Source of the DNA: Clostridiales bacterium
GTDB lineage: Bacteria; Bacillota; Clostridia; Oscillospirales; QAKW01
NCBI GenBank assembly: GCA_003343605.1
Contig: QAKW01000042.1
Coordinates: 1 to 6,671 of the forward strand
Length of the DNA stretch: 6,671 bases
Direction: 5' to 3'
Shown here in pieces: positions 1-5,193 of the stretch; the first letter of the stretch is position 1; every line of letters starts with the position of its first letter. The position numbers were made by a program, and so were the translations under genes. Under the pieces are notes generated by a model. It was not told the origin of the DNA. It was given only the letters and a program-made list of their open reading frames with translations, and made no database searches.

Positions 1-6
1 TGGAGA

Positions 7-62
7 GTGGTCGTCAGGTGGTGAGTAAGTGGTAATTGGGTGGTAAGCGAGTGGTGAGTGGT
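7..62 (+). repeat. Left array of GTGGT iterons at 11-bp spacing
   Basis: GTGGT occurs at 7, 18, 29, 40, 51 and 58, giving spacings of 11, 11, 11, 11 and 7 bp. The bases between motifs vary, so the motif and the spacing are what is kept. Eleven bp is close to one helical turn, which would put all sites on one face of the DNA, as in an array bound by a multimeric protein. The array runs directly into the 43-bp direct repeat, and a second array of the same design lies at 4813-4872. It may continue left of the window. Its function (regulatory, transfer or recombination site) is inference. Confidence 0.7.
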
Positions 63-97
63 GATTCCCTTCGGTCGGATTGGACAAGAGGGAGAAA
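55..97 (+). repeat. 43-bp direct repeat, left copy
   Basis: These 43 bases are identical to 4865-4907 in the same orientation (constant offset of 4810). The core includes TTCCCTTCGGTCGGATTGG and ends in GAGGGAGAAA. Matching stops at base 98. TCCCT near the start and AGGGA near the end could pair as a weak 5-bp hairpin around an 18-nt loop. The two copies flank the entire minus-strand operon, its promoter region and its terminator. Possible roles are recombination borders of a cassette, a duplicated regulatory site, or an oriT-like site. The sequence does not decide between them. Confidence 0.85.
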
Positions 98-181
98 GAG
101 AGCCGCGAGGCAATCCGGATTCGGAACGAGCCGAAGCTATGCTGATTGGGAAGGAGGAAAGTAATGGAGCGGCTTGCTTCG
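98..181. other. Short non-coding stretch downstream of the operon end
   Basis: This gap separates the left direct repeat from the stop codon of the transglycosylase-like gene. It holds a perfect 10-nt palindrome, AATCCGGATT (112-121), and a small hairpin, TTCGG-6 nt-CCGAA (120-135). Neither is followed by a T-tract in the operon's direction of transcription, so I see no clear intrinsic terminator here. The last bases (170-183) resemble 4932-4945 at 11 of 14 positions, which might mean the flanking repeat once extended further. Confidence 0.4.
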
Positions 182-898
182 CTACATCGCATGACCAATA
201 CGCCGATTATTTTTGTAGAACCATAACGAGACATCGGCATATCGGAACTTTTGCTTTGCCAGATGCGGGAAGTAAGCCCCAGCGCATTGTTGCAATCGCT
301 CGCCGTTGAGCAGGAAACCGGCATTGTAGGCATTGGCATAGAACCGCAGCTTTTCCTGCTCCGACTCAAACTTCATTTCACAGAACCGGTGCTGCACAAC
401 CCTGCAGAACAAAGCCAGGTATTCCAGTTGCCAATCCAACCGTTCCAGCCTTCGGACCCTCTCGATACGTGCGTTGCGGCCATCCTTGTCCGTTATTCGC
501 ACCTCTGGAAACGATATTCGCAACGTATCCGCATCCTCGATCGCTTGTTCCAACTGCTCGACGAACGACGGTTTCATCTGGAACCGGCCGATCGAGAAAT
601 CGGCATAATCTTTACCGGCTTGCACATACAATGTTTTGAGCGCGTAGGTCTGCGCCTTGTCGATCAGGTTTCCGTACTGCGATACCTCGGGCGCCACGAT
701 TGCGAAGAGAAAGCCGGCGGATACACCGGCTTTCTCCGCTGCGGCATCGAACTCGGACTTGTGCGTCATCCAGAACGAAAGAGCCTCCCGGCACTCTGCC
801 GCATATATTTCGGAATAGCCCCGTCCCTGCGCAATGCAGCATACGGGCAGAAACAGAAGCAAGACTCCGATACTGCGCCTAATTGAGCGCATATTCAT
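182..898 (-). CDS. Secreted lytic transglycosylase-like protein
   Basis: This 238-aa protein probably cleaves peptidoglycan glycan strands in the periplasm. Residues 1-23 form a signal peptide: basic MNMRSIRR, a hydrophobic core, then a likely cut at CIA/Q. The mature part shows, in order, the three motifs of the SLT/goose-lysozyme fold: a candidate catalytic Glu71 (VAPEVSQYG), SIGRFQM at 102-108 matching the family's GLMQ block, and ANAYNAG at 188-194 matching the AYNAG block. Between them (about 114-186) lies a charged, helical, family-specific stretch. It is the last gene of the operon, and its first 20 nt overlap the 3' end of the preceding gene in another frame, suggesting translational coupling. 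A second ATG at codon 3 is an equally possible start. The coding call is firm. The enzyme class rests on the motifs, and a binding-only variant is possible. Confidence 0.8.
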   Translation of the reverse strand: MNMRSIRRSIGVLLLFLPVCCIAQGRGYSEIYAAECREALSFWMTHKSEFDAAAEKAGVSAGFLFAIVAPEVSQYGNLIDKAQTYALKTLYVQAGKDYADFSIGRFQMKPSFVEQLEQAIEDADTLRISFPEVRITDKDGRNARIERVRRLERLDWQLEYLALFCRVVQHRFCEMKFESEQEKLRFYANAYNAGFLLNGERLQQCAGAYFPHLAKQKFRYADVSLWFYKNNRRIGHAM

Positions 899-2336
899 AA
901 ACTGCTAACTCCCGACCTTCGATGCTGTACCAAACGAACGCATTCTTCTCCTTGTCGTATCTATACTCAAATGGCGCTGCTTTCCCGAATCGCTGACCGT
1001 CAATTATCACATAGTCGTAACTATAGTTGGAATAGAAATTGTGCCCATCGACATCCAGACTTTTATCTTCACTCTCTACCAACTTTTCCCCGTTACGATA
1101 TCGTTGAGATTTTACCGTATAATAACAATCGCCATTTTCAGCGATCTTTATATCTGTAATATAGTGATAATATGGCCCGAATTCCGTCTTGTCCGTCTTG
1201 ACATACCAATTATCGCCTTTATTATAACTGAATGCATAATGCTCTCCATCATAAACGAGGTACTCTGTCCGGTTATATGGTCCGAATTCTGTCTTGTCCG
1301 TTTTGACATAGCAGTTGTTGTCATCAGAGTATTCAAAAGCATATCGACCTCCATCCCGATAAATAAATCTACCTGTATGCTTATATGCGGTATCTTCGGT
1401 AATTCCGGGCAGATGTATTTTATTGAAGTCGTAGCAATATGCAAGATCTCCGTTTTCGGTTAGATATAAAGAAGAGACATGTTTGTAACCTTCCTTATTG
1501 AGCTGAACTCCATTTTTTACTACATAACAACGATGAGAACTTGAAAATGGTAGTGCATCCGACTCCAGTAGATACGCATAATCTCCCTTAACGTTTAATA
1601 CCACATTACTAATGTGTTCTGCGTCGCATACCTTCTCTCCCTTGAAATACAAGCCATATTTCGTCGTCTTGACAACATAATTATCACCATTTATATAAAC
1701 CTTTCCATAGCCGGGGAATCTCTTTATCGCCCCATTAACAGAAATATAGGTGTTATGATTTTCGTGAGTTTCATTATGCACTACAGAAGCGTAATAATAA
1801 GGCATTTCGAAGATTCCCTTCGACGGGTTTACCTTGCCTTCGACATTGTCATAGACCCTGTCGGCAAGTACATAATGATATGTCTTCGATTTCGGCTCAT
1901 CTTCATCGAACCATACATATTCATAAGGCCCCTCCGTCTTGCCGCCGCGATTGACCCAGTATTCATACTTGTTGTCATCGCTACCCTTGATACTGAAATG
2001 GAAAAGGTATCCATCTCGGCTTGTCACATCAATATAGCCCAGACGGTTATTGTCATTTCCGTTTGGCTCGGCCGGAACATATTGCGTACCTCCTTTCGTA
2101 AAGAGCCCGTATGGAATACGCTGACCGTTGAAAACCAAAATATTCCGTTGCGTGATCGTATCTTCCAGCACCAGCGCAAATTTGTAGCCTGACGCATGAA
2201 ACTGGACAAAATGTTCATCCCGGGCTATCCTTTCATTCGTCCCGAAAGTATATAATACCTTTCTTGTCGGATTCTGTGCGAATGTGTCGACGCAGAAAAG
2301 GAGCGACACCACCGCGATCGATAACAGTCTCTTCAT
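879..2336 (-). CDS. Large secreted repeat protein, beta-rich, propeller-like
   Basis: This 485-aa exported protein has no family I can name. Residues 1-20 are a classical signal peptide ending DTFA/QN. No lipobox or transmembrane segment follows, so a periplasmic or extracellular location is expected. The mature chain is rich in Tyr, Asp, Asn, Lys and Gly and built from short beta-strand-like units. The clearest repeat is RYAFEY...YVKTDKTEFGPY (331-354), repeated at 366-389 with a 35-residue period. A more distant copy (KYEYWVNRGGKTEGPY) is at 123-138. Phrases such as YVVKNGVQ, YFKGEK and YRNGEK recur between them. This resembles WG-repeat or beta-propeller architectures, which usually serve in binding; that comparison is inference. 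The gene lies 24 nt after the 104-aa membrane protein gene and overlaps the transglycosylase-like gene, so the two exported proteins are probably made together. Confidence 0.85.
   Translation of the reverse strand: MKRLLSIAVVSLLFCVDTFAQNPTRKVLYTFGTNERIARDEHFVQFHASGYKFALVLEDTITQRNILVFNGQRIPYGLFTKGGTQYVPAEPNGNDNNRLGYIDVTSRDGYLFHFSIKGSDDNKYEYWVNRGGKTEGPYEYVWFDEDEPKSKTYHYVLADRVYDNVEGKVNPSKGIFEMPYYYASVVHNETHENHNTYISVNGAIKRFPGYGKVYINGDNYVVKTTKYGLYFKGEKVCDAEHISNVVLNVKGDYAYLLESDALPFSSSHRCYVVKNGVQLNKEGYKHVSSLYLTENGDLAYCYDFNKIHLPGITEDTAYKHTGRFIYRDGGRYAFEYSDDNNCYVKTDKTEFGPYNRTEYLVYDGEHYAFSYNKGDNWYVKTDKTEFGPYYHYITDIKIAENGDCYYTVKSQRYRNGEKLVESEDKSLDVDGHNFYSNYSYDYVIIDGQRFGKAAPFEYRYDKEKNAFVWYSIEGRELAVYEYALN
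1170..1346 (-). repeat. Tandem 105-bp repeat inside the secreted protein gene
   Basis: Two copies of a coding unit lie 105 bp apart. The best-conserved DNA is 1171-1205 against 1276-1310, with 32 of 35 bases identical and only C/T differences. The repeated protein segment is YVKTDKTEFGPY. High identity at this block, with more divergence around it, suggests a recent duplication or gene conversion and gives the gene a means to change repeat number. Confidence 0.8.
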
Positions 2337-2360
2337 AATGTAGTATCAATTTATATTATT

Positions 2361-2675
2361 TCATCGATTCATATAATCTTCCCATGTACCCTTGTCGATA
2401 TTCTTGTCAGCTTTCTTGAAAGAATCAGTAGAACTAAGCCACTCGATGACCGAACTTATCCCTGCCAACATTCCTATACCAGCCGGCAGTACCATAAAAA
2501 TTATGAGATACCATGTAGGAGGAAAATCGTCAAACATGATGTAGCCTATCAAAGTACCGGGCAGCGTCAGCAAGGCGCCACCAATTACCATGCCGATCAG
2601 CGGGAGTACAAACAAAAACACCGGGAACACAATGGTCCATATGACCTTCAGAATAAACTTGATAGCTTCTTTCAT
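2361..2675 (-). CDS. Small integral membrane protein (104 aa), family unknown
   Basis: I do not recognise this protein. It begins MKEAIKFILKVIW and shows two or three hydrophobic stretches: about residues 8-47, long enough for two helices and with a Gly-rich turn (IGMVIGGALL), and 54-74 (TWYLIIFMVLPAGIGMLAG). It ends in a charged tail of about 25 residues (FKKADKNIDKGTWEDYMNR) that probably lies in the cytoplasm. There is no signal peptide separate from the first helix. It lies 45 nt after the 135-aa membrane protein gene and 24 nt before the secreted repeat protein gene, all on the same strand. Its place between membrane proteins and exported proteins suggests a role in the same envelope complex, which is inference. 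Confidence 0.8.
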   Translation of the reverse strand: MKEAIKFILKVIWTIVFPVFLFVLPLIGMVIGGALLTLPGTLIGYIMFDDFPPTWYLIIFMVLPAGIGMLAGISSVIEWLSSTDSFKKADKNIDKGTWEDYMNR

Positions 2676-2720
2676 AATTTTCAGTGTTTGGCTGTTTTAT
2701 CTATGTCGTGCGCCCGCTCG

Positions 2721-3128
2721 TCACCATGTCAGCATACCTCCGCGGCAGAAGGCGGTAATTAAAAATACGAACAGGATACACACCCCGTTTACACGCGTAA
2801 ACGAATCGTATTTCGGGTGTTCGTAAAAACCGACTCCGTTCTCGTCCGGCGTATACTCCTTGCCCCACGCATAGGAGAAACCCCAACGGCAAAGCCAGTA
2901 AATGCACAAAACCTGAACGACGGCAACGATACGGTTGACCCATCCCATATAGAGGTGCCCCAAGAGATTATATAGGATGTCGTGAACGCCCTCTACTCCG
3001 TTTACGCCTGCGATCACGGCGAAAACATACCCGAGTATGATCAGAAAAATATTGCCTCTCTTGTATTTTATGGTATCGGGAAGTTTTCTCATTTCGCAGA
3101 ATACGATTTTTTCTTTGTCGATTTTCAT
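2721..3128 (-). CDS. Integral membrane protein (135 aa), family unknown
   Basis: This is an unrecognised membrane protein. A soluble basic N-terminus of about 25 residues (MKIDKEKIVFCEMRK...) is followed by three probable transmembrane helices near 27-45, 65-83 and 114-129. The loop between the second and third helices (about 88-112) is hydrophilic and contains PDENGVGFYEHPKYDSF. The start at 3128 gives a natural N-terminus and leaves a 26-nt gap from the gene upstream. A 45-nt gap follows before the 104-aa gene. A shorter minus-strand frame overlapping it (2701-2943) is a shadow. No catalytic motif is visible. Confidence 0.8.
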   Translation of the reverse strand: MKIDKEKIVFCEMRKLPDTIKYKRGNIFLIILGYVFAVIAGVNGVEGVHDILYNLLGHLYMGWVNRIVAVVQVLCIYWLCRWGFSYAWGKEYTPDENGVGFYEHPKYDSFTRVNGVCILFVFLITAFCRGGMLTW

Positions 3129-3154
3129 GTTACGTGAATTTTAAGGGTTGAATA

Positions 3155-3766
3155 TTATGATTTACCGGACTGATTTATCACCCATCTTAAAGCGAAGAGG
3201 ATTGTAAATATGATAATAACCAGATGGTAGTCTTTCAGGAAATTCAGCAGTCTGGGCAGAAAGACGACGATACCTATGAGGATTGCCGTTACAAAGACTG
3301 CGGGAATCACCTCCGACAGTTTGGCCTGCCCAGTACCGGAAAATACGGACCGTACCTGACGGGAGAGAAACAACCAGACTATTGCGCACAATACCCCCAA
3401 TATCAAAGTGCCTGCCAGAATATCTACCCATGATATGATTACTCCGTCTTCCAACAAGGATATTTCTTCAAGCGCCCTAAAACCCACATAGCTAACCAAG
3501 GCAGCAAAGGCTGCCATTAAGACGGAATATCCACCGCAAAGAATCCATCCCAACGTTTTTTTCTGAACATATAGGGCAAGCCCTGCGATGGGCACGCCGA
3601 CCAATCCCAATACAGGAAACAAAAGTTGCGACCATCCATAACCATTTCCGGATATTTCCGGGTCGCTATTCAATATAGAGATGCTGAAAAATAGAACAAC
3701 GATTGCCAAAATCGGCATGATACACATCGCGAGTATTCCGAGTCTATAACAGGTGTTCGTTTTCAT
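3155..3766 (-). CDS. Polytopic membrane protein (203 aa), about six helices
   Basis: This is an unrecognised membrane protein. From MKTNTCYRLG it shows about six hydrophobic segments, near residues 10-32, 46-67, 72-96, 110-135, 153-171 and 180-197, joined by short loops, and ends NQSGKS. The open frame extends upstream to an ATG at 4192, but that would add 142 residues overlapping the preceding gene in another frame, with a composition unlike a membrane protein. Starting at 3766 leaves a 20-nt gap after the 221-aa gene, in keeping with the operon's spacing. There are no obvious conserved polar residues within the helices that would suggest a transporter or enzyme, so its function is unknown. 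Confidence 0.8.
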   Translation of the reverse strand: MKTNTCYRLGILAMCIMPILAIVVLFFSISILNSDPEISGNGYGWSQLLFPVLGLVGVPIAGLALYVQKKTLGWILCGGYSVLMAAFAALVSYVGFRALEEISLLEDGVIISWVDILAGTLILGVLCAIVWLFLSRQVRSVFSGTGQAKLSEVIPAVFVTAILIGIVVFLPRLLNFLKDYHLVIIIFTILFALRWVINQSGKS

Positions 3767-3786
3767 GAGATATGAGATTTGAAGGG

Positions 3787-4452
3787 TTATTCGGACGTCG
3801 TAAAATCGACGAGCAGTTTCCGGGATTGGCAGACCAGCCAGCCGAGAGGAAATACGATTAGAACTTCTGCGGGCGTAAATGGGATTGCGCTCAATACGAA
3901 TGCCGACACGATACATAAAATGAGGGAAATCGCCCATTTCGAGTTTCGTTGCGTATCGGGGAAAAGACGAAAGAATATCACGACCGAGAGCATTCCGCAA
4001 ACGGAAATCAGCCAGCTTTGAATCACGTCCATTTGTTCGGCAACCCCGTTTATATAAACGGAGGTGAAGCATCCGGTCATTCTGTCGGCAAATATCAGCA
4101 ACGCCGCCAGGGAGGCAAAGGCGATTGACAGTACGGACAATGTATCCCGCCGGTTTGCTGCCATTCGGAACAGCTTCAGCGCTACGGCGCATAGCAACGC
4201 AAACCCTAACAGATGCGGGCTGAACCTGACGATACGAATGTATTCGGCTGCTGTCTCGCTTATTTCAAGTTTCGATACATCGCTCATGTACCAGACGGCA
4301 ATGCCGAATAACCGCACGAAGCAAAACCATACGAAAAAGGTATAGAGTAATGTATTCCAGAATTTTCTGGATGCTTCTAACGTCTTCATGTGGGCATTCT
4401 TTATTAAATCTTCTATAGGTATTTCTATCGCTTTTTGGGACTTTTTCTTCAT
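3787..4452 (-). CDS. Polytopic membrane protein (221 aa), first gene of the operon
   Basis: This is an unrecognised membrane protein. A hydrophilic N-terminus of about 30 residues (MKKKSQKAIEIPIEDLIKNA...) precedes five or six hydrophobic segments near 32-56, 78-96, 105-123, 143-163, 173-191 and 195-209, then a short charged tail. I chose the ATG at 4452 over an upstream ATG at 4512 because the same leader and start sequence is repeated, reading the other way, at 4644. A third possible start is 4389. With the 4452 start, the start codon lies inside the left arm of the 22-bp inverted repeat, and inversion of 4443-4653 would replace everything upstream of it. In the orientation given, no TAnnTTTG box points toward the gene, so the operon is predicted to be poorly expressed. 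Confidence 0.78.
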   Translation of the reverse strand: MKKKSQKAIEIPIEDLIKNAHMKTLEASRKFWNTLLYTFFVWFCFVRLFGIAVWYMSDVSKLEISETAAEYIRIVRFSPHLLGFALLCAVALKLFRMAANRRDTLSVLSIAFASLAALLIFADRMTGCFTSVYINGVAEQMDVIQSWLISVCGMLSVVIFFRLFPDTQRNSKWAISLILCIVSAFVLSAIPFTPAEVLIVFPLGWLVCQSRKLLVDFTTSE

Positions 4453-4464
4453 AAGAGAAGTATC
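4443..4464 (+). repeat. Left arm of 22-bp inverted repeat
   Basis: Read on the minus strand, this arm gives GATAC-TTCTCTT followed by ATGAAGAAAA, so it contains the leader and first three codons of the 221-aa membrane protein gene. It pairs with 4632-4653 at 21 of 22 bases. Confidence 0.85.
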
Positions 4465-4479
4465 ATCTTGGGGAAATCT

Positions 4480-4487
4480 TATTTTTG
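4480..4487 (+). promoter_or_regulatory. Possible -7 box, TAttTTTG, rightward
   Basis: This matches the Bacteroidetes -7 consensus TAnnTTTG but has no recognisable -33 TTTG at 19-21 bp upstream, and it sits 157 bp from the nearest rightward start codon. It is a weak candidate compared with the box at 4617. Confidence 0.3.
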
Positions 4488-4616
4488 CTCTATTTATCGT
4501 CTTGAATGACAACTTTTACTTAACAAGGCGTGTCTGTCTGCATAAGAAATTGCCACTTCTATGTTATTTGCGGGCAAAAAAATGCAGTTATTAAGGTTCT
4601 CTATGACTTTTTTTGC

Positions 4617-4624
4617 TATTTTTG
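4617..4624 (+). promoter_or_regulatory. -7 promoter box TAttTTTG inside the invertible segment
   Basis: This is a full match to the Bacteroidetes TAnnTTTG -7 element, 7 bp inside the right inverted-repeat arm. Expected transcription starts near 4631, leaving about 13 nt before the ATG at 4644. The -33 region is poor (no TTTG at 19-21 bp). In the given orientation it would drive a short transcript ending at the terminator at 4769-4798. After inversion it would drive the six-gene operon. Confidence 0.5.
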
Positions 4625-4631
4625 TGACGGC

Positions 4632-4653
4632 GATATTTCTCTTATGAAGAAAA
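4632..4653 (-). repeat. Right arm of 22-bp inverted repeat
   Basis: Read on the plus strand, this arm gives GATAT-TTCTCTT followed by ATGAAGAAAA, the same leader and start codon as the left arm read outward. The single difference from the left arm is A for G at the position matching 4460. Confidence 0.85.
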
Positions 4654-4715
4654 TCTTTTTCTGCAATCCATCAGGCTTGAACGGTACAAAAGACGGAACT
4701 CCTATCGGCAGTTGA
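4644..4715 (+). CDS. Possible 23-aa peptide at the outward face of the switch
   Basis: An ATG in the right repeat arm opens MKKIFFCNPSGLNGTKDGTP followed by IGS and a stop. The leader is the same as that of the membrane protein gene at 4452, and a TAttTTTG box lies 20 nt upstream, so it could be translated in the present orientation. The peptide matches nothing I know. It could be a decoy short ORF, a regulatory leader, or the 5' part of a broken gene continuing in another frame. Confidence 0.25.
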   Translation: MKKIFFCNPSGLNGTKDGTPIGS

Positions 4716-4800
4716 TAAAATGCCAGTCAATAAGGCTACAATATTTACGGCATACAGTAACAAGAAAGAAAAACAGGATGATTACGATCCTGTTTTTTAG
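4681..4800 (+). pseudogene. Possible 3' remnant of a truncated gene
   Basis: From 4681, just after an in-frame TGA, a frame runs open to a TAG at 4798-4800. It encodes 39 residues, including MPVNKATIFTAYSNKKEKQD from an ATG at 4720, then DYDPVF. The tail looks protein-like and its stop lies in the T-tract of the terminator, a common arrangement at true gene ends. It is in a different frame from the 23-aa peptide at 4644. It may be the last part of a gene replaced by the operon and switch. A 39-codon open stretch can easily arise by chance, so confidence is low. Confidence 0.25.
4769..4798. terminator. Strong bidirectional intrinsic terminator
   Basis: AAAAACAGGAT (4769-4779) pairs perfectly with ATCCTGTTTTT (4787-4797) around a 7-nt loop, and T-runs are present in both reading directions. 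It lies 116 bp to the right of the invertible segment, so it would stop rightward transcripts from the switch in its present orientation before they reach the HTH gene, and would stop leftward readthrough from the right. Confidence 0.8.
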
Positions 4801-4812
4801 TTTGGTTGTACG

Positions 4813-4872
4813 GTGGTAAATGAGTGGTAAATGGGTGGTAGTCGGGTGGTGAATAAGTGGTGATTGAGTGGT
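4813..4872 (+). repeat. Right array of six GTGGT iterons at exact 11-bp spacing
   Basis: GTGGT occurs at 4813, 4824, 4835, 4846, 4857 and 4868, exactly 11 bp apart each time. A degenerate TTGGT at 4802 extends the phase by one unit. The spacer bases vary. The array leads straight into the right copy of the 43-bp direct repeat, as at the left end of the window. Such helically phased short sites are typical of cooperative protein-binding arrays; the binding partner is unknown. Confidence 0.75.
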
Positions 4873-4907
4873 GATTCCCTTCGGTCGGATTGGACAAGAG
4901 GGAGAAA
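4865..4907 (+). repeat. 43-bp direct repeat, right copy
   Basis: This is identical to 55-97. It overlaps the last GTGGT unit and ends at GAGGGAGAAA, after which the two copies diverge. Together the copies bound a 4.8-kb interval holding the operon, its switch and its terminator. Confidence 0.85.
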
Positions 4908-5161
4908 AATACGGAGTGAGACGACAAGAAACGACTTGCTCCGCGTTTTTTGCCTGCTGTCGCTCTATTTCTGCTGTTGTCCGACCATTTCGTGAAGCTC
5001 CCTTTTGATGAATTACCCCAGCGAACAAACGTGAGACTATCTAAAATTTAGATTAGAAAAGCAACGCATTGCAGAAAATCTTGTGATATCAAATGAGTGA
5101 TAGACAATCCGTTGTTTTGATAAAACTGTCATATATAAGAAGATTTATAAATAAAAACCAT
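4908..5161. other. Non-coding interval between the right repeat and the HTH promoter
   Basis: I see no convincing gene here. A minus-strand frame (4702-5028) crosses the terminator, the iterons and the direct repeat, and looks like a by-product of the repeats. The stretch becomes AT-rich from about 5040 and holds a 15-nt palindrome at 5039-5053. Confidence 0.5.
5039..5053. promoter_or_regulatory. Perfect 15-nt palindrome, possible operator
   Basis: ATCTAAA-A-TTTAGAT has 7-bp arms around one central base. It lies about 110 bp upstream of the -7 box of the HTH gene, in an AT-rich stretch. It could bind a dimeric regulator such as the neighbouring XRE protein, but the distance is long and AT-rich palindromes can occur by chance. 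Confidence 0.3.
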
Positions 5162-5169
5162 TATCTTTG
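5162..5169 (+). promoter_or_regulatory. -7 promoter box TAtcTTTG for the HTH gene
   Basis: This is a full match to the Bacteroidetes -7 consensus TAnnTTTG, 24 nt before the ATG at 5194. No good -33 TTTG is visible at the usual distance. The predicted transcript starts near 5176 and covers the HTH gene and the AlbA_2 gene. Confidence 0.6.
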
Positions 5170-5193
5170 CATTCAAAAACAATTTGTTGGTAA

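Larger units (their letters stand above)
4443..4653. promoter_or_regulatory. Putative invertible promoter (phase-variation switch)
   Basis: Two 22-bp inverted repeats, 4443-4464 and 4632-4653, match at 21 of 22 positions (mismatch at 4460/4636) and bracket 167 bp. Phase-variable promoters of Bacteroidales capsule and surface operons have this design: short inverted repeats around roughly 100-250 bp containing a promoter, flipped by a site-specific recombinase that may be encoded elsewhere. The only TAnnTTTG boxes inside (4480-4487 and 4617-4624) both point right, away from the minus-strand operon. Inversion would place the inner box at 4479-4472 on the minus strand, about 19 nt ahead of the operon's first ATG. 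No recombinase gene is in the window. Inversion itself is not demonstrated. Confidence 0.7.

Noticed and set aside
58..309. Plus-strand 83-aa frame starting in the left repeat
   Set aside because: It starts within the iteron/direct repeat, runs into the antisense of a real gene and has low-complexity charged composition with no domain.
251..886. Plus-strand 211-aa open frame
   Set aside because: It is antisense to the transglycosylase-like gene, which has a signal peptide and ordered family motifs; this frame has no such features.
3155..4192. 345-aa version of the six-helix membrane protein
   Set aside because: The first 142 codons overlap the 221-aa gene in another frame and read as basic, non-membrane sequence. 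The ATG at 3766 gives a normal membrane protein start and 20-nt gene spacing.
3787..4512. Longer 241-aa start for the first membrane protein
   Set aside because: The extra 20 codons lie inside the putative invertible segment, beyond a leader and ATG that are duplicated in the other repeat arm. The start at 4452 is better supported, though not proven.
4567..4578. TTTGC-GG-GCAAA palindrome as a regulator site inside the switch
   Set aside because: Arms of only 5 bp in an AT-rich segment, with no supporting second copy or suitable position relative to a promoter box.
4813..4872. CRISPR array
   Set aside because: The repeated unit is only 5 bp with 6-bp spacers. It has neither CRISPR repeat length nor spacers, and no cas gene is present.
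4702..5028. Minus-strand 108-aa frame rich in His, Thr and Pro
   Set aside because: It reads through the terminator, the GTGGT array and the direct repeat. Its HHPTTTH-like composition is simply the translation of 11-bp iterons, and it shows no signal, domain or promoter.
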